Counted from the first letter of the stretch, positions 24,602-34,158 are shown. The stretch: 64,000 nt of DNA from an uncultured Eubacterium sp. (GCA_947088865.1 CAMUHY010000014.1:1-64000), one strand, 5' to 3'. The notes: a model not told the origin generated them from the sequence alone. Numbers and translations: made by a program.

Positions 24602-25423
24602 ATGAAAAACAGTAGAGAAAAACTTGTTGATTGCAAAAGAATTGTTATTAAGATTGGTTCTTCATCGCTTATGCACAATCATACAAATAAGTTGGATTTG
24701 ATGAAGATTGAAAAGTTGGTGCGGACATTAGTGGATATAAAAAATACAGGAAAAGAAGTTGTCTTAGTATCTTCGGGCGCGATTGCAGTAGGAAGAACAT
24801 CGGTGGGGCTGGTAGAACGACCAGACGATTTGTCTGTAAAACAGGCGTGTGCAGCGATTGGGCAGGCAAAGCTGATGATGATATATCAAAAATTGTTTGC
24901 AGAATACAGTACCATTGCAGCTCAAGTATTGATAACAAAAAATACCATAACCAATAAAGTCAGCAAAGTAAATGCACAAAATACATTTATTGAGCTTCTG
25001 CATATGGGGGTTATACCAGTTGTGAATGAAAATGACTCCGTATCGACATATGAGATTGAACAAGTTGTTAAATTTGGTGATAATGACCGATTGTCTGCTA
25101 GTGTGGCTTCCATGATTCATGCGGATTTGCTTATTTTGTTGTCGGATATTGACGGATTATATACTGATGACCCAAACAGCAATCCCAATGCAAAGTTTAT
25201 TGAATTGGTTGAAAAAATTGATGCCAATTTAATTCATATGGGGAAAGACAGCTCTGGCAGTGATTTTGGCACAGGGGGGATGGCAGCCAAGATTAAAGCC
25301 GCTTCAATTGCTACAAAAGCAGGGACGGATATGGTGATAACCAACGGGAATAATATAGATAATATATATAAAATTATTCATGGGGAAAATGTAGGGACAT
25401 TGTTTCTTGGGAGCATAAAATGA
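24602..25423 (+). CDS. proB: Glutamate 5-kinase
   Basis: A 273-residue glutamate 5-kinase, first step of proline synthesis (ATP plus glutamate to glutamyl phosphate). Amino-acid-kinase marks: RIVIKIGSSSL at the start, VVLVSSGAIAVG, VIPVVNENDSVSTYEI, FGDNDRLSA, LLSDIDGLYTDDP and GTGGMAAKIKAA. It lacks the C-terminal PUA domain of the 367-residue E. coli enzyme, as many clostridial forms do. proA lies two genes downstream. ATG at 24602 follows AAAGG. Confidence 0.92.
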   Translation: MKNSREKLVDCKRIVIKIGSSSLMHNHTNKLDLMKIEKLVRTLVDIKNTGKEVVLVSSGAIAVGRTSVGLVERPDDLSVKQACAAIGQAKLMMIYQKLFAEYSTIAAQVLITKNTITNKVSKVNAQNTFIELLHMGVIPVVNENDSVSTYEIEQVVKFGDNDRLSASVASMIHADLLILLSDIDGLYTDDPNSNPNAKFIELVEKIDANLIHMGKDSSGSDFGTGGMAAKIKAASIATKAGTDMVITNGNNIDNIYKIIHGENVGTLFLGSIK

Positions 25424-25457
25424 TTCCTAAAAGACAGTCACAGCATGGAGATTAAAT

Positions 25458-26576
25458 ATGGAGATTAAATTAATTAAGAACTTTGAGGTTGGTATGTTAA
25501 GCAGCCTTAATGAAAATCTTATTATACATGTTGTTGATGACAATCGTCAGTTAGATAAATTTAATGGAAAGCGTATTTATTTATTCAATCCAAAAACCAA
25601 TGAACGGATTGAAATTGCACCAGAAATACCGAAGTTTTTTATGTCTTCAATGTATTACAGCACACATCATAACAATTTTTTTGTATTTATGTCTGCTCGA
25701 ATGGTTAATGAAAAAAATGTTGAAGTCACCTATTATGTATATGATGTAAAAACAAATAATTGTAAAGCGATACATTCGCTTACAGAGTCCTTAGAGGCAA
25801 TTCGTTGCGGCATGATACTAAAAGTATTTAGTTTAACGCAAGATTATTGCCTGTTTCAGCATAGAATAGATACAAAAGAAGGCGAGTGGTACGAATTATT
25901 ATTAAAAGATATAAAAAATGAAAAGCAAATGAATATTGAAAATGAATTGCTTACAAAGTATGGCATTGACAGTTTAATTCCATTGCAGGGCAATGCGTGC
26001 GGAATAAAAATAGGCGAGAGTTGTATTGGGATTATTAATGTCAATCAGTTTGTCTCGGATATGGTTTTAGGACTGGATATAGAGTTTAAGCAGATGTTAG
26101 ATTATGTAAATGATGAATATGCGATTGAGTATATCAAAGAAAACAATGGAAATATGTTGTATACCAAGCGGGATATTGCAGGAGATTCGGAAGAAATTAT
26201 TATGTATGATTACGTGAATGATGTAAAGCGTATCCGTCAAAATGACCGCTTATCCGACCAAAAAGATTTTGACGGCATGTATATTATTAATGACGTCCCC
26301 TATCGTTTTTTTAGAAATGATAGAGGAACAAGATTGATTAATTTAAATACGCAAAAGTCGGAGTACCGTTTTAGCAGTGATTCAAAAGTGGAGATGGTTT
26401 TGGATGATATGATGGTGATTAGCAAAAAAAAGAAACGTTTTCCATTTAGCAAGAAAATTACTGATTATATAGAAGTTTATCGATTTCAGGAATTTCGTCA
26501 TGCACTGTATAAATCGAAAGCTAAATTCGGCGGCTGTATCAATCATTTTGGCGATTTGCTGATATTTACCATATGA
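25458..26576 (+). CDS. Protein of unknown function between proB and the folate gene
   Basis: A 372-residue soluble protein that I do not recognise. It is rich in beta-type strands with recurring short motifs such as RIYLFNPKTNERIEI, YYVYDVKTNNCKAI, EIIMYDYVNDVKRI and TRLINLNTQKSEYRF, each resembling a propeller or WD-like blade. No signal peptide and no membrane segment. It lies 34 bases after proB with ATGGAG at the start and splits the usual proB-proA order. It may be a lineage-specific insertion co-transcribed with proline genes. Confidence 0.55.
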   Translation: MEIKLIKNFEVGMLSSLNENLIIHVVDDNRQLDKFNGKRIYLFNPKTNERIEIAPEIPKFFMSSMYYSTHHNNFFVFMSARMVNEKNVEVTYYVYDVKTNNCKAIHSLTESLEAIRCGMILKVFSLTQDYCLFQHRIDTKEGEWYELLLKDIKNEKQMNIENELLTKYGIDSLIPLQGNACGIKIGESCIGIINVNQFVSDMVLGLDIEFKQMLDYVNDEYAIEYIKENNGNMLYTKRDIAGDSEEIIMYDYVNDVKRIRQNDRLSDQKDFDGMYIINDVPYRFFRNDRGTRLINLNTQKSEYRFSSDSKVEMVLDDMMVISKKKKRFPFSKKITDYIEVYRFQEFRHALYKSKAKFGGCINHFGDLLIFTI

Positions 26577-26670
26577 TTTACTATGTATAAAATGATAAAC
26601 AGGCAGCACAACGGATTGCGACTATTCGTTTGATTATATAATAATGAATGATTTAACATGGAGGATTACT

Positions 26671-27342
26671 TTGAATAAACAAGAACTTCGCAAAAGAATG
26701 AGAGAAAAAAGAAATTGTTTAAGTCAATATGAAATTATAACAAAAAGTAATAAAATATTTAAAAAAATAGAAGAATTGGATTTTTTTTCAGAAGCAAGAG
26801 ATATTTTAATATATGTAAATTATAAAACGGAAGTACATACTCGTGAATTTATAAAGCGATGTATTTTATTGGGAAAAAATGTATTTGTTCCAAAAGTTTA
26901 TGGAAAGACCATGATGCATTTTATTCAGCTTCATCATATGGAAGATTTAGAAAAGGGTACATATGGTATATTGGAGCCTATCCATGACGAGCCTATTTGG
27001 GAAAATCAGCATTTGACAACAAATACATCATCAAAAACGCTGATGATTCTTCCTGCTTTGGCTTTGGATAAACAATTTAACAGAGTTGGTTATGGCGGCG
27101 GATATTATGATAAATATTTATCGTTACATGATGGAATTATAAAAATTGCTGTTGGTTTTGATTTTCAGCTAGTAAATGAGCTTAAAATTATTGAGGAAAA
27201 AGACCAAAAGGTCGATATTATTGTAACAGAGCAGATAGTGCTTTTACGAGGAGGAAATGATGGATTCGATAAACAAGATTGGACAGAGAGCAAAAGAAGC
27301 GTCCAAACAGATGGCAAAACTTTCTATTGTTGCCAAGAATAA
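26671..27342 (+). CDS. 5-formyltetrahydrofolate cyclo-ligase
   Basis: A 223-residue enzyme that converts 5-formyl-THF to 5,10-methenyl-THF with ATP. Marks are the N-terminal KQELRKRMREKRNCLSQYE, TYGILEP and the phosphate-binding GYGGGYYDKYL. TTG 26671 is preferred because ATGGAGG lies six bases before it; the ATG at 26644 is upstream of that site. Family members end near VDIIVTE; here about 30 extra residues run into proA, giving an 83-base overlap. The link to metF (31.5 kb) is only metabolic. Confidence 0.88.
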   Translation: MNKQELRKRMREKRNCLSQYEIITKSNKIFKKIEELDFFSEARDILIYVNYKTEVHTREFIKRCILLGKNVFVPKVYGKTMMHFIQLHHMEDLEKGTYGILEPIHDEPIWENQHLTTNTSSKTLMILPALALDKQFNRVGYGGGYYDKYLSLHDGIIKIAVGFDFQLVNELKIIEEKDQKVDIIVTEQIVLLRGGNDGFDKQDWTESKRSVQTDGKTFYCCQE

Positions 27343-28507
27343 TGCACTGATAAAAGTAGGTGATGCGATTTCTTTGGCAAGAGAAGAAATCAAGCAGGCA
27401 AATGCAAAAGATATTTTGATTGCAAAAGAAAATGGAATGAAGCCAGCGCTTTTAGATAGATTAACACTTACCGATGCGCGTATTGACGGAATGGTAGAGG
27501 GACTTTTACAGTTGGTTCAACTAGAAGACCCTGTCGGTGAAATTCAATCCATGAAGACAAGACCAAATGGTTTAATGATTGGATACAAAAAAGTACCATT
27601 AGGTGTTGTTGCTATTATATATGAATCAAGACCAAATGTGACAGTCGATGCCTTTGGGCTGACCTTTAAATCAGGAAATGCCGTTATTTTAAGAGGTGGC
27701 AGTGATTCTATCTACTCCAATAAAAAATTGGTCGAGGTTATCCGAAAAAGTCTTGAAGAGTCTGGTATCCATCCCGATGCAGTTATACTAGTGACAGAAA
27801 CAGACCGAAAATATGTGGATGAATTGATGAAATTAAATCAATATGTTGATGTGATTATACCTAGAGGTGGTTATGGGTTAATTCAAAATGTTGTACAAAA
27901 TGCTACGGTACCCGTTATTGAAACAGGTACAGGCAACTGTCATATTTATGTTGATAAAAGTGCCAATTTAGAGATGGCGAGAGATATTATATACAATGCA
28001 AAGACACAGCGGATTGGAGTTTGCAATGCGTGTGAATCGCTTGTTATACACAGTGTTGTGGCAGATAGAGCAATACCTATGATTGTGGATAAATTAAAGG
28101 AAAAAAATGTAGAGATAAGAGGTGATAAAAGAGCCTGTGAAATAGATTCAAGGATTGTGGAAGCTTCATCAGATGATTGGGGAAGAGAATATCTGGACTA
28201 TATTCTTTCATTGAAAGTTGTGGACAGTATCGAGGAGGCAATAAACCATATTAATACATATAATACAGGGCATTCGGAAGCCATTATTACAAATGATTAT
28301 GATATGGCAAGAAAATTTACAGATGAAATTGATGCCGCCGCCGTTTATGTCAATGCTTCAACTCGATTTACAGATGGATTTGAGTTCGGTTTTGGTGCAG
28401 AGATAGGAATAAGCACGCAAAAAATGCACGCTAGAGGTCCTATGGGTCTTGATGCTTTAACCACAGGAAAATATATTGTTTTGGGAAATGGTCAAATTAG
28501 AGAGTAG
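27260..28507 (+). CDS. proA: Glutamate-5-semialdehyde dehydrogenase
   Basis: A 415-residue NADPH-dependent enzyme, second step of proline synthesis, close to the 417 residues of E. coli ProA. Typical parts: ARMDG-like ARIDGMVEGLLQL, KVPLGVVAIIYESRPNVTVD, ETGTGNCHIYVD and the catalytic Cys in RIGVCNACESL, with NASTRFTDGFEFGFGAEIGI near the end. ATG 27260 or 27257 follows GAGGAGG. It begins inside the cyclo-ligase gene. With proB it completes glutamate semialdehyde formation. Confidence 0.93.
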   Translation: MDSINKIGQRAKEASKQMAKLSIVAKNNALIKVGDAISLAREEIKQANAKDILIAKENGMKPALLDRLTLTDARIDGMVEGLLQLVQLEDPVGEIQSMKTRPNGLMIGYKKVPLGVVAIIYESRPNVTVDAFGLTFKSGNAVILRGGSDSIYSNKKLVEVIRKSLEESGIHPDAVILVTETDRKYVDELMKLNQYVDVIIPRGGYGLIQNVVQNATVPVIETGTGNCHIYVDKSANLEMARDIIYNAKTQRIGVCNACESLVIHSVVADRAIPMIVDKLKEKNVEIRGDKRACEIDSRIVEASSDDWGREYLDYILSLKVVDSIEEAINHINTYNTGHSEAIITNDYDMARKFTDEIDAAAVYVNASTRFTDGFEFGFGAEIGISTQKMHARGPMGLDALTTGKYIVLGNGQIRE

Positions 28508-28525
28508 TGTAAAAAATAGGGATTC

Positions 28526-28549
28526 GTGTGAAAAATAAATTTTTCATAC
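28526..28549 (+). terminator. Terminator-like hairpin after proA
   Basis: GTGTGAAAAA at 28526-28535 pairs with TTTTTCATAC at 28540-28549 with one wobble. No long T-run follows, so efficiency is uncertain. Confidence 0.4.
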
Positions 28550-28601
28550 TACATTTTACGTACAAAAAACAGCGCAGAAACAAGGATTATGGGGGAGAAT
28601 T

Positions 28602-30275
28602 ATGTGGAAAAATGATGATATTTCGCATTTTATGAAATATGATGATATATTGTCCGTTTTAGACGAATGCAATGACAGCTGCATATTTATATGGAACATA
28701 ACAGACGACCATTATTCAATTAGCCGAAAGGCCGTAGATAAGTTTAATCTGAGCAACCATTCTTTTAATGATGTGTTAAAAACGTTAGAAGATGTTGTCT
28801 ATCCTGATGATGCAGAGTTGTTGAATGAAGATGTAAAACGGCTTATTCGTGATAAGGCAGGAATACATAATTTGGAGTATCGATGGTTTAATAAAAATCA
28901 TCAGCCTGTATGGATACGATGCAAAGGGCAGGTTGTAAATGATAATGAAAATGACCGTTTATTTTTAATTGGGAGTATTTCAGAGCTTGGAACAAGAAGC
29001 AAGTATGATAATAATACAAGTCTTAGCAAGGAATTGGTGCTTGAACATGAATATAAAAAATTGACCAATCAAAATAAAACAGCAAAAGGTTATTTTTTGA
29101 TTATTGGGGTTGATAAATTTAAATCTATCAATGAGCGATATGGAGCAGATGTAGGAGACCAAGTACTTGCCGATGTGGCACAATGTATTGTCAATGTTAT
29201 AGGGACTAGAAAAAATGTTTATCGGCTAAGAGGAGATGAGTTTGGCATATTGGTTACAGGCGATAGGACAGATTTTGATATGGAGGCAAAAAAACTCTAT
29301 AAAGAGGTGCGATGTGAGATAGATGAAATGATTAAAAGTAGAAATTTTAATTTGTTTTATACGATTTCTGGAGGCGCTTATAGTTTTGATGCCAAAAATG
29401 ATGATTTTGCCATAATGATAAAAAATGCTCGTTTTGCGCTTCATAGAGCAAAACTGACAGGACGTAATATATTTGTGGCATATAATCATGAAGATTATCA
29501 TAATTACATTAAGAAAATTGAGCTTCAAGACAAATTAAGAGATAGTATTGTCAATGATTTTGAGGGATTTGAAGTTTATTATCAACCTGTTTATAAGACC
29601 AATAAAAATAAAGTAGAAGGGGCAGAAGCGCTTATCCGATGGAATAGTAAAGACTATGGATTTATGTCTCCTGCGGAGTTTATCCCGCTGCTTGAAGAAA
29701 GTTATCTTATTATTCCATTGGGCAGATGGATTATTAAACAGGCAACCATGCAGTGTAAAAAGTGGATGGCAATCAGTCATGATTTTTCAATTAATATTAA
29801 TCTTTCTTTTGTTCAAATATTAAAAAGTGATGTTGTAAAAGATATTGTCAACTGTGTGAATGAGACGGGTATTGACCATGACCATATTGTGTTTGAAGCT
29901 ACGGAGAGCGGCAAGCTAGACAGCAATATTATGGTAAAAAATGTCTTGTCGGAACTTAGCGGACAAGGTTTTGACTTAGCAGTTGACGATTTTGGAACAG
30001 GCTATTCTAATTTAAGATATATACGTGATATGCTGTTTAAAATTATTAAAGTAGACAGAGCATTTATTCAACATATTGATTCCAACAAAGATAATTATAC
30101 AATGGTAAAATTTATTATTAATATGGCACATGACTTAAATTTAAAAGTGTGTGTTGAAGGTGTTGAGACGGAGGATGAATTAAGCTGTGTACTTGAATTG
30201 GGAGCGGATAGTGTTCAGGGATATTATTACGGAAAACCTATGCCAGCAGGAGAATTTGAAAAAAAATATTTTTAA
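28602..30275 (+). CDS. PAS-GGDEF-EAL protein, probable c-di-GMP phosphodiesterase
   Basis: A 557-residue cytoplasmic protein. Residues 1-130 look like a PAS domain of the PAS_3 type (YPDDAELLNEDVKRL, then YRWFNKNHQPVWIRCKG). Residues 155-290 are a GGDEF domain with RGDEF at 210-214, so the first Gly of the active site is Arg and cyclase activity is doubtful. Residues 310-555 are an EAL domain with Glu342-Ala-Leu, the FEATESGKL segment and DDFGTGYS from Asp462, so hydrolysis of c-di-GMP is likely. The degenerate GGDEF may bind GTP as a regulator. The leader carries CAGCGCAGAAA, shared with two other genes. Confidence 0.88.
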   Translation: MWKNDDISHFMKYDDILSVLDECNDSCIFIWNITDDHYSISRKAVDKFNLSNHSFNDVLKTLEDVVYPDDAELLNEDVKRLIRDKAGIHNLEYRWFNKNHQPVWIRCKGQVVNDNENDRLFLIGSISELGTRSKYDNNTSLSKELVLEHEYKKLTNQNKTAKGYFLIIGVDKFKSINERYGADVGDQVLADVAQCIVNVIGTRKNVYRLRGDEFGILVTGDRTDFDMEAKKLYKEVRCEIDEMIKSRNFNLFYTISGGAYSFDAKNDDFAIMIKNARFALHRAKLTGRNIFVAYNHEDYHNYIKKIELQDKLRDSIVNDFEGFEVYYQPVYKTNKNKVEGAEALIRWNSKDYGFMSPAEFIPLLEESYLIIPLGRWIIKQATMQCKKWMAISHDFSININLSFVQILKSDVVKDIVNCVNETGIDHDHIVFEATESGKLDSNIMVKNVLSELSGQGFDLAVDDFGTGYSNLRYIRDMLFKIIKVDRAFIQHIDSNKDNYTMVKFIINMAHDLNLKVCVEGVETEDELSCVLELGADSVQGYYYGKPMPAGEFEKKYF

Positions 30276-30365
30276 TTATGAGATTTGAGTCTATGTGTTG
30301 CTTGTTACAAACTTATAAGAATATTTTATTTTTTGTACAAAAGCAGCGCAGAAATGGAAATAAAA

Positions 30366-31277
30366 ATGACACTGCAACAGTTAAAATATGTCACCGTAGT
30401 GGCACAGACAGGAACGATTACAGAAGCGGCGGCTAAACTTTATATATCGCAGCCAAGCCTTACAAATGCTATCCATGAATTGGAAAAAGAGATGAATGTA
30501 CAAATTTTTAATCGAACCAACAAGGGAATTTGTCTTTCTAAAGAAGGAGAAGATTTTTTAGGATATGCTAGGCAAGTGCTGGAACAGGCTGCTATTCTTG
30601 AAGATAAATATAAAGGCAGTGATGGAGGAAAAAAACAATTTTGTGTGTCGACACAGCACTATTCTTTTGCGGTCAATGCTTTTATAGATTTAATTAAAAA
30701 ATATGGACAAGAAGAATATGATTTTAGTATAAGAGAAACTCAAACCTATGAGATTATTGAAGATGTGGCACGAATGAGAAGTGAAATCGGAATTTTATTT
30801 TTAAATGATTTTAATAAAGTCGTTCTTTATAAAATCTTGAAATCGCATCATTTAGAATTTCATTCACTGTTTGTTGCAACGCCTCATGTATTTATTAGCA
30901 GAAGGCATCCGCTGGCTGATAAGAAATTCATTACCAATCAGGAATTAGAACCATATCCATATTTGTCCTTTGAACAAGGCGAGCATAATTCTTTTTATTT
31001 TTCTGAGGAAATATTTTCTGTTTCAGAGCGGAAGAAAAATATACGAGTAAGAGACAGAGCTACATTGTTTAATCTTTTGATTGGATTGAATGGATATACC
31101 ATATGCAGCGGCGTGATTGACAAAAAATTAAATGGAAAAGATATTATTGCAGTTCCTATGGCTGAAGAAGAAAATTCTTTAAAAAATGAGATGCATATTG
31201 GTTATGTTACTCATTGTAAAGGATGTCTTAGTAAATTGGGAAACACATATATAGAGTCATTGAAAAAATATATTTAA
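30366..31277 (+). CDS. LysR family transcriptional regulator
   Basis: A 303-residue LysR regulator. The N-terminal helix-turn-helix reads MTLQQLKYVTVVAQTGTITE, then AAAKLYISQPSLTNAIHELE and FNRTNKGICLSKEGEDFL. The rest is the periplasmic-binding-like effector domain. It lies upstream of metF on the same strand but is separated by element B and a strong terminator, so it is transcribed separately; its target and effector are unknown. ATG 30366 is the family start. CAGCGCAGAAATGG forms the leader. Confidence 0.88.
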   Translation: MTLQQLKYVTVVAQTGTITEAAAKLYISQPSLTNAIHELEKEMNVQIFNRTNKGICLSKEGEDFLGYARQVLEQAAILEDKYKGSDGGKKQFCVSTQHYSFAVNAFIDLIKKYGQEEYDFSIRETQTYEIIEDVARMRSEIGILFLNDFNKVVLYKILKSHHLEFHSLFVATPHVFISRRHPLADKKFITNQELEPYPYLSFEQGEHNSFYFSEEIFSVSERKKNIRVRDRATLFNLLIGLNGYTICSGVIDKKLNGKDIIAVPMAEEENSLKNEMHIGYVTHCKGCLSKLGNTYIESLKKYI

Positions 31278-31352
31278 TCTTATCAAGGAAGTCTCCCCCC
31301 TACGTCAATGTTGCAAAGGCATAAGTGGGAAGGGGACTTCCTTGTTTCAGTG
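31273..31352 (+). repeat. Dispersed hairpin element, copy B
   Basis: The fullest copy: outer stem CAAGGAAGTC with GACTTCCTTG, inner stem around CCC and AAGTGGG, loop stem ATG-T-TGCAAAGGCAT, trailing CTTGTTTCAGTG. It begins at the TAA of the LysR gene. Confidence 0.85.
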
Positions 31353-31386
31353 TGAGCATAAGCTCCTACTTAAAAGCAATGAGTAA

Positions 31387-31432
31387 ATACAAGTTTGCCA
31401 TAGTTTAAAGCTATGACAAACTTGTATTTTTA
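31387..31432 (+). terminator. Strong terminator of the LysR gene
   Basis: ATACAAGTTTGCCATAG at 31387-31403 pairs with CTATGACAAACTTGTAT at 31411-31427 with one mismatch, followed by TTTTTAT. Confidence 0.85.
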
Positions 31433-31548
31433 TATATTATACAAATTTATCCAGTCACATTATAATAAAATCCATGTTTGAGATGGATAATAATGTTATA
31501 AATAGGGTAAAAGAAAAAATGAAAGATAAAAGAAAGGTGATACAAAAA

Positions 31549-32409
31549 ATGAAGATTTCAGATATTTATAAGGAAAATAAGAGAAGTTTATCTTTTGAGA
31601 TTTTTCCGCCTAAAAAGGATAGTGAACTTAAAAACATTGATGAGACACTATCTATTTTATGCGAGTTAAATCCGGATTATATCAGTGTGACTTTTGGTGC
31701 AGGCGGCAGCTCAAACTGTAATCGCACCATAGAGCTTGCCAAGAAAATTAAATGTGAATATCATATAGAGCCTGTTGTACATTTAACCTGTCTAAATTAT
31801 AACAAAAAAGAAATTGATGAATTTGCAAAGATTTTAGTAGATGAGGGGATTCAAAATATACTTGCTCTACGTGGGGATAAAAATGCAGATATTGAGGCAA
31901 AAGAAGATTTTAAACATGCCTCCGATTTAATTGCTTATTTAAAGTCAACCTATGATTTTTGTTTTTTAGGCGCATGTTATCCAGAATGTCATCCTGAATC
32001 TGAAAATAGAGTTTATGAGATGAAATATATAAAAGAAAAAGTAAATGCAGGTGCGCAAATTTTATTGTCGCAGTTATTTTTTGATAATGAACAATTTTTC
32101 CGTTTTGTTGAGGATTGCCGAATTGCAGAAATTAATGTGCCAATTATTCCGGGTATTATGCCTGTTATCAATGCCGCTCAAATCAAAAGAATGATAACAA
32201 CATGTGGTGCAACATTTCCAATACGTTTCCAGAAAATTATCAGCAAATATGAAAATAATAAAGAGGCACTTTTTGATGCTGGAATGTCGTATGCGTTAAG
32301 TCAAATTATTGATTTGCTTGTAAGCGATATTGATGGGATTCATTTATATACGATGAATAATCCAGTTGTTGCAAGAAAAATATGCGAAGGTATAAGAAAT
32401 ATTATATAA
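31549..32409 (+). CDS. metF: 5,10-methylenetetrahydrofolate reductase
   Basis: A 286-residue MetF-type TIM-barrel flavoprotein that reduces methylene-THF to methyl-THF for methionine synthesis or one-carbon metabolism. Marks: LSFEIFPPKKDSEL at the start with the catalytic Glu, YISVTFGAGGSS, HLTCLN, NILALRGD, GACYPECHPES, AQILLSQLFFDNEQFFRF and IIPGIMPV. ATG 31549 follows AGAAAGGTGA at good spacing; a longer frame from 31474 lacks family residues. No SAM riboswitch was seen upstream. Confidence 0.92.
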   Translation: MKISDIYKENKRSLSFEIFPPKKDSELKNIDETLSILCELNPDYISVTFGAGGSSNCNRTIELAKKIKCEYHIEPVVHLTCLNYNKKEIDEFAKILVDEGIQNILALRGDKNADIEAKEDFKHASDLIAYLKSTYDFCFLGACYPECHPESENRVYEMKYIKEKVNAGAQILLSQLFFDNEQFFRFVEDCRIAEINVPIIPGIMPVINAAQIKRMITTCGATFPIRFQKIISKYENNKEALFDAGMSYALSQIIDLLVSDIDGIHLYTMNNPVVARKICEGIRNII

Positions 32410-32470
32410 AAAAAGCATAACCAATATGAGATTGCTATAATGGTTGGTGAATAAGCGGTGTCTTTTCTGA

Positions 32471-32503
32471 TTTGGCAGAAGTTTAGTTTAAACTCCTGCC
32501 AAA
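32471..32503. repeat. 15-bp inverted repeat after metF
   Basis: TTTGGCAGAAGTTTA pairs with TAAACTCCTGCCAAA with one mismatch around a three-base loop. No T-run follows on either strand, so it is not a classical terminator. The stop of the minus-strand remnant lies inside it. Confidence 0.6.
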
Positions 32504-32767
32504 ATGCTGTAAAGTGGTAATAAGATTATAAGTAAACAGCAAACAAAGGACAAAGAAAAAGAAAGCAAAGAAAATTGTAAGCATTTGTTTGATACGAACA
32601 GTCCCATTGATAGCTACGGCATAAGCTATATTTAACAATCCGGCAGCAGGACGAATTAGCAAAGAGTAATCTATTCGATAAATGCCTGCTGTATGAACGA
32701 TAATTTCTGCTGTATTTGGAGTGAATGAAAAATCGCCAGATTGAAAGGCAAGTATTATGATTGTTAT
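32483..32767 (-). pseudogene. Remnant of a BclA/C1q-like exosporium protein C-terminal domain
   Basis: On the minus strand an open frame without start codon (bounded by TGA at 32768-32770) reads AFQSGDFSFTPNTAEIIVHT then AGIYRIDYSLLIRPAAG and LLNIAYAVAINGTVRI. This is the jelly-roll pattern of the C-terminal domains of collagen-like exosporium proteins of spore-formers. The collagen-like region and the start are missing, and the end runs into an unrelated hydrophobic tail. I infer a truncated gene remnant. A different minus-strand frame here (32526-32771) has an ATG but no sensible protein. Confidence 0.4.
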
Positions 32768-32814
32768 TCATGCTATTGGTTCTTTTCTGTAAATAACGAT
32801 ATTGTTATTTCATC

Positions 32815-34158
32815 TTATGCGTGCAATGATGGTTTATGCAAAGTATAAAATTTCTTTCGATAAAACCATACAGATAATATGACGCCAATGCACCAGCCAA
32901 TAGGCCAAGAACACCAAATTCCCACATATCCCCATTGATTTGAGAGAATCATTGCCAGTATGACGCGCAAGGTTAAATCGGTAAATGTTGCTATCATAAA
33001 TTGCCGCATTAATCCTGCACCGCGAAGAACGCCGTCTGCAACTAGTTTTACAGCTATAATAAAATAAAATGGAGCGACAATTTTAAGGAATTGTGTGCCT
33101 GATGAAAGTGCTATTTCAGATGGTTTATCCATAAAAAATTGGATGAGTATATCATTTGCTAAAATATATAGTACTACAATAGGTATACATAATATCCATA
33201 CGATTTTAGTAGCAGCTTTAAAACCGTCTTTGATACGAGGTAATATATTTGCTCCCAGATTTTGTGCAGTGTAATTTGAAACGCCATTTCCTAGTGTTGT
33301 AAGAGAGGTAATAACTAGATTATTTAATTTAATTGCAGCAGAATAACCAGCAATTACTTCTGAACCAAATCCATTGATAACACCTTGAATAATAATATTT
33401 CCTATTGAAATAAAGCTTTGCTGTAAGATACTTGGTATTGCGATGATAGCTATTTTTTTTAACAATGGTGCTGAAAAGAAAGTAATTTTTCCATCTGTAT
33501 GTATAGCAGTCAGTCTTTTTAATACTATAATGATTGCAAAAATACAACTGATTCCTTGACACAGAAAAGTTGCCCATGCCACGCCTGCTACACCCATATG
33601 AAAGGCAGAGACAAATAAGATATCAACTGCTATATTGGATGTAGACGAAATTGCCAAGAAAATAAATGGTGTTTTGGAATCGCCAAGCGCTGAAAAAATA
33701 CCTGTTGCAACATTATAAAAAAGCAAAAATGGAAATCCTAATATATAAATATCCAAATATAATTTAGAATCTGCAAAAATACTATCTGGCGTGCGAATTA
33801 AATAAAGAAGTTTGGTACAGCCAAGTATACCTGCAAGCATAAGAAAAACACATAATATAACACTGGCGATTGCTGATGTATATATGGCTGTTTTCATATC
33901 TTTATATTTTTTTGCACCAAATAATTGAGAGACAATAACGGAACAACCTATATTGCATCCAAAAGCAAAAGCAATAAAAATCAGTGTGATTTCATAACTG
34001 TTGCCAACTGCTGCAAGTGCATTTTCACCTATAAATTTACCTGCCACAAAACTGTCAGCAATATTATATAACTGTTGAAAAATAATGCTTCCAAACAGTG
34101 GTATACAAAATTTCCATAAGACCGTTTCTGGTTTTCCTACGGTTAAATCCTTATTCAT
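32815..34158 (-). CDS. MATE family multidrug efflux protein
   Basis: A 447-residue membrane protein with about 12 hydrophobic segments of the MATE family, which exports drugs or metabolites in exchange for Na+ or H+. Family signs: LWKFCIPLFGSIIFQQLYNI, DSFVAGKFIGENALAAVGNS and FNNxV-like IKLNNLVITSLTTLGNGVSN. ATG 34158 follows GGAGGATTTAT; a longer start at 34197 is less likely. It is divergent from a LysR gene 480 bases away, a common regulator-transporter arrangement. The gap holds elements C and D. Confidence 0.9.
   Translation of the reverse strand: MNKDLTVGKPETVLWKFCIPLFGSIIFQQLYNIADSFVAGKFIGENALAAVGNSYEITLIFIAFAFGCNIGCSVIVSQLFGAKKYKDMKTAIYTSAIASVILCVFLMLAGILGCTKLLYLIRTPDSIFADSKLYLDIYILGFPFLLFYNVATGIFSALGDSKTPFIFLAISSTSNIAVDILFVSAFHMGVAGVAWATFLCQGISCIFAIIIVLKRLTAIHTDGKITFFSAPLLKKIAIIAIPSILQQSFISIGNIIIQGVINGFGSEVIAGYSAAIKLNNLVITSLTTLGNGVSNYTAQNLGANILPRIKDGFKAATKIVWILCIPIVVLYILANDILIQFFMDKPSEIALSSGTQFLKIVAPFYFIIAVKLVADGVLRGAGLMRQFMIATFTDLTLRVILAMILSNQWGYVGIWCSWPIGWCIGVILSVWFYRKKFYTLHKPSLHA

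Noticed and set aside
31390-31548. Search for a SAM riboswitch or T-box before metF
   Set aside because: Only element B and a simple terminator are present; no riboswitch core was recognised.
32526-32771. 81-codon minus-strand frame with ATG in the metF-MATE gap
   Set aside because: The residues make no sensible protein; the neighbouring frame carries the recognisable exosporium-like domain.
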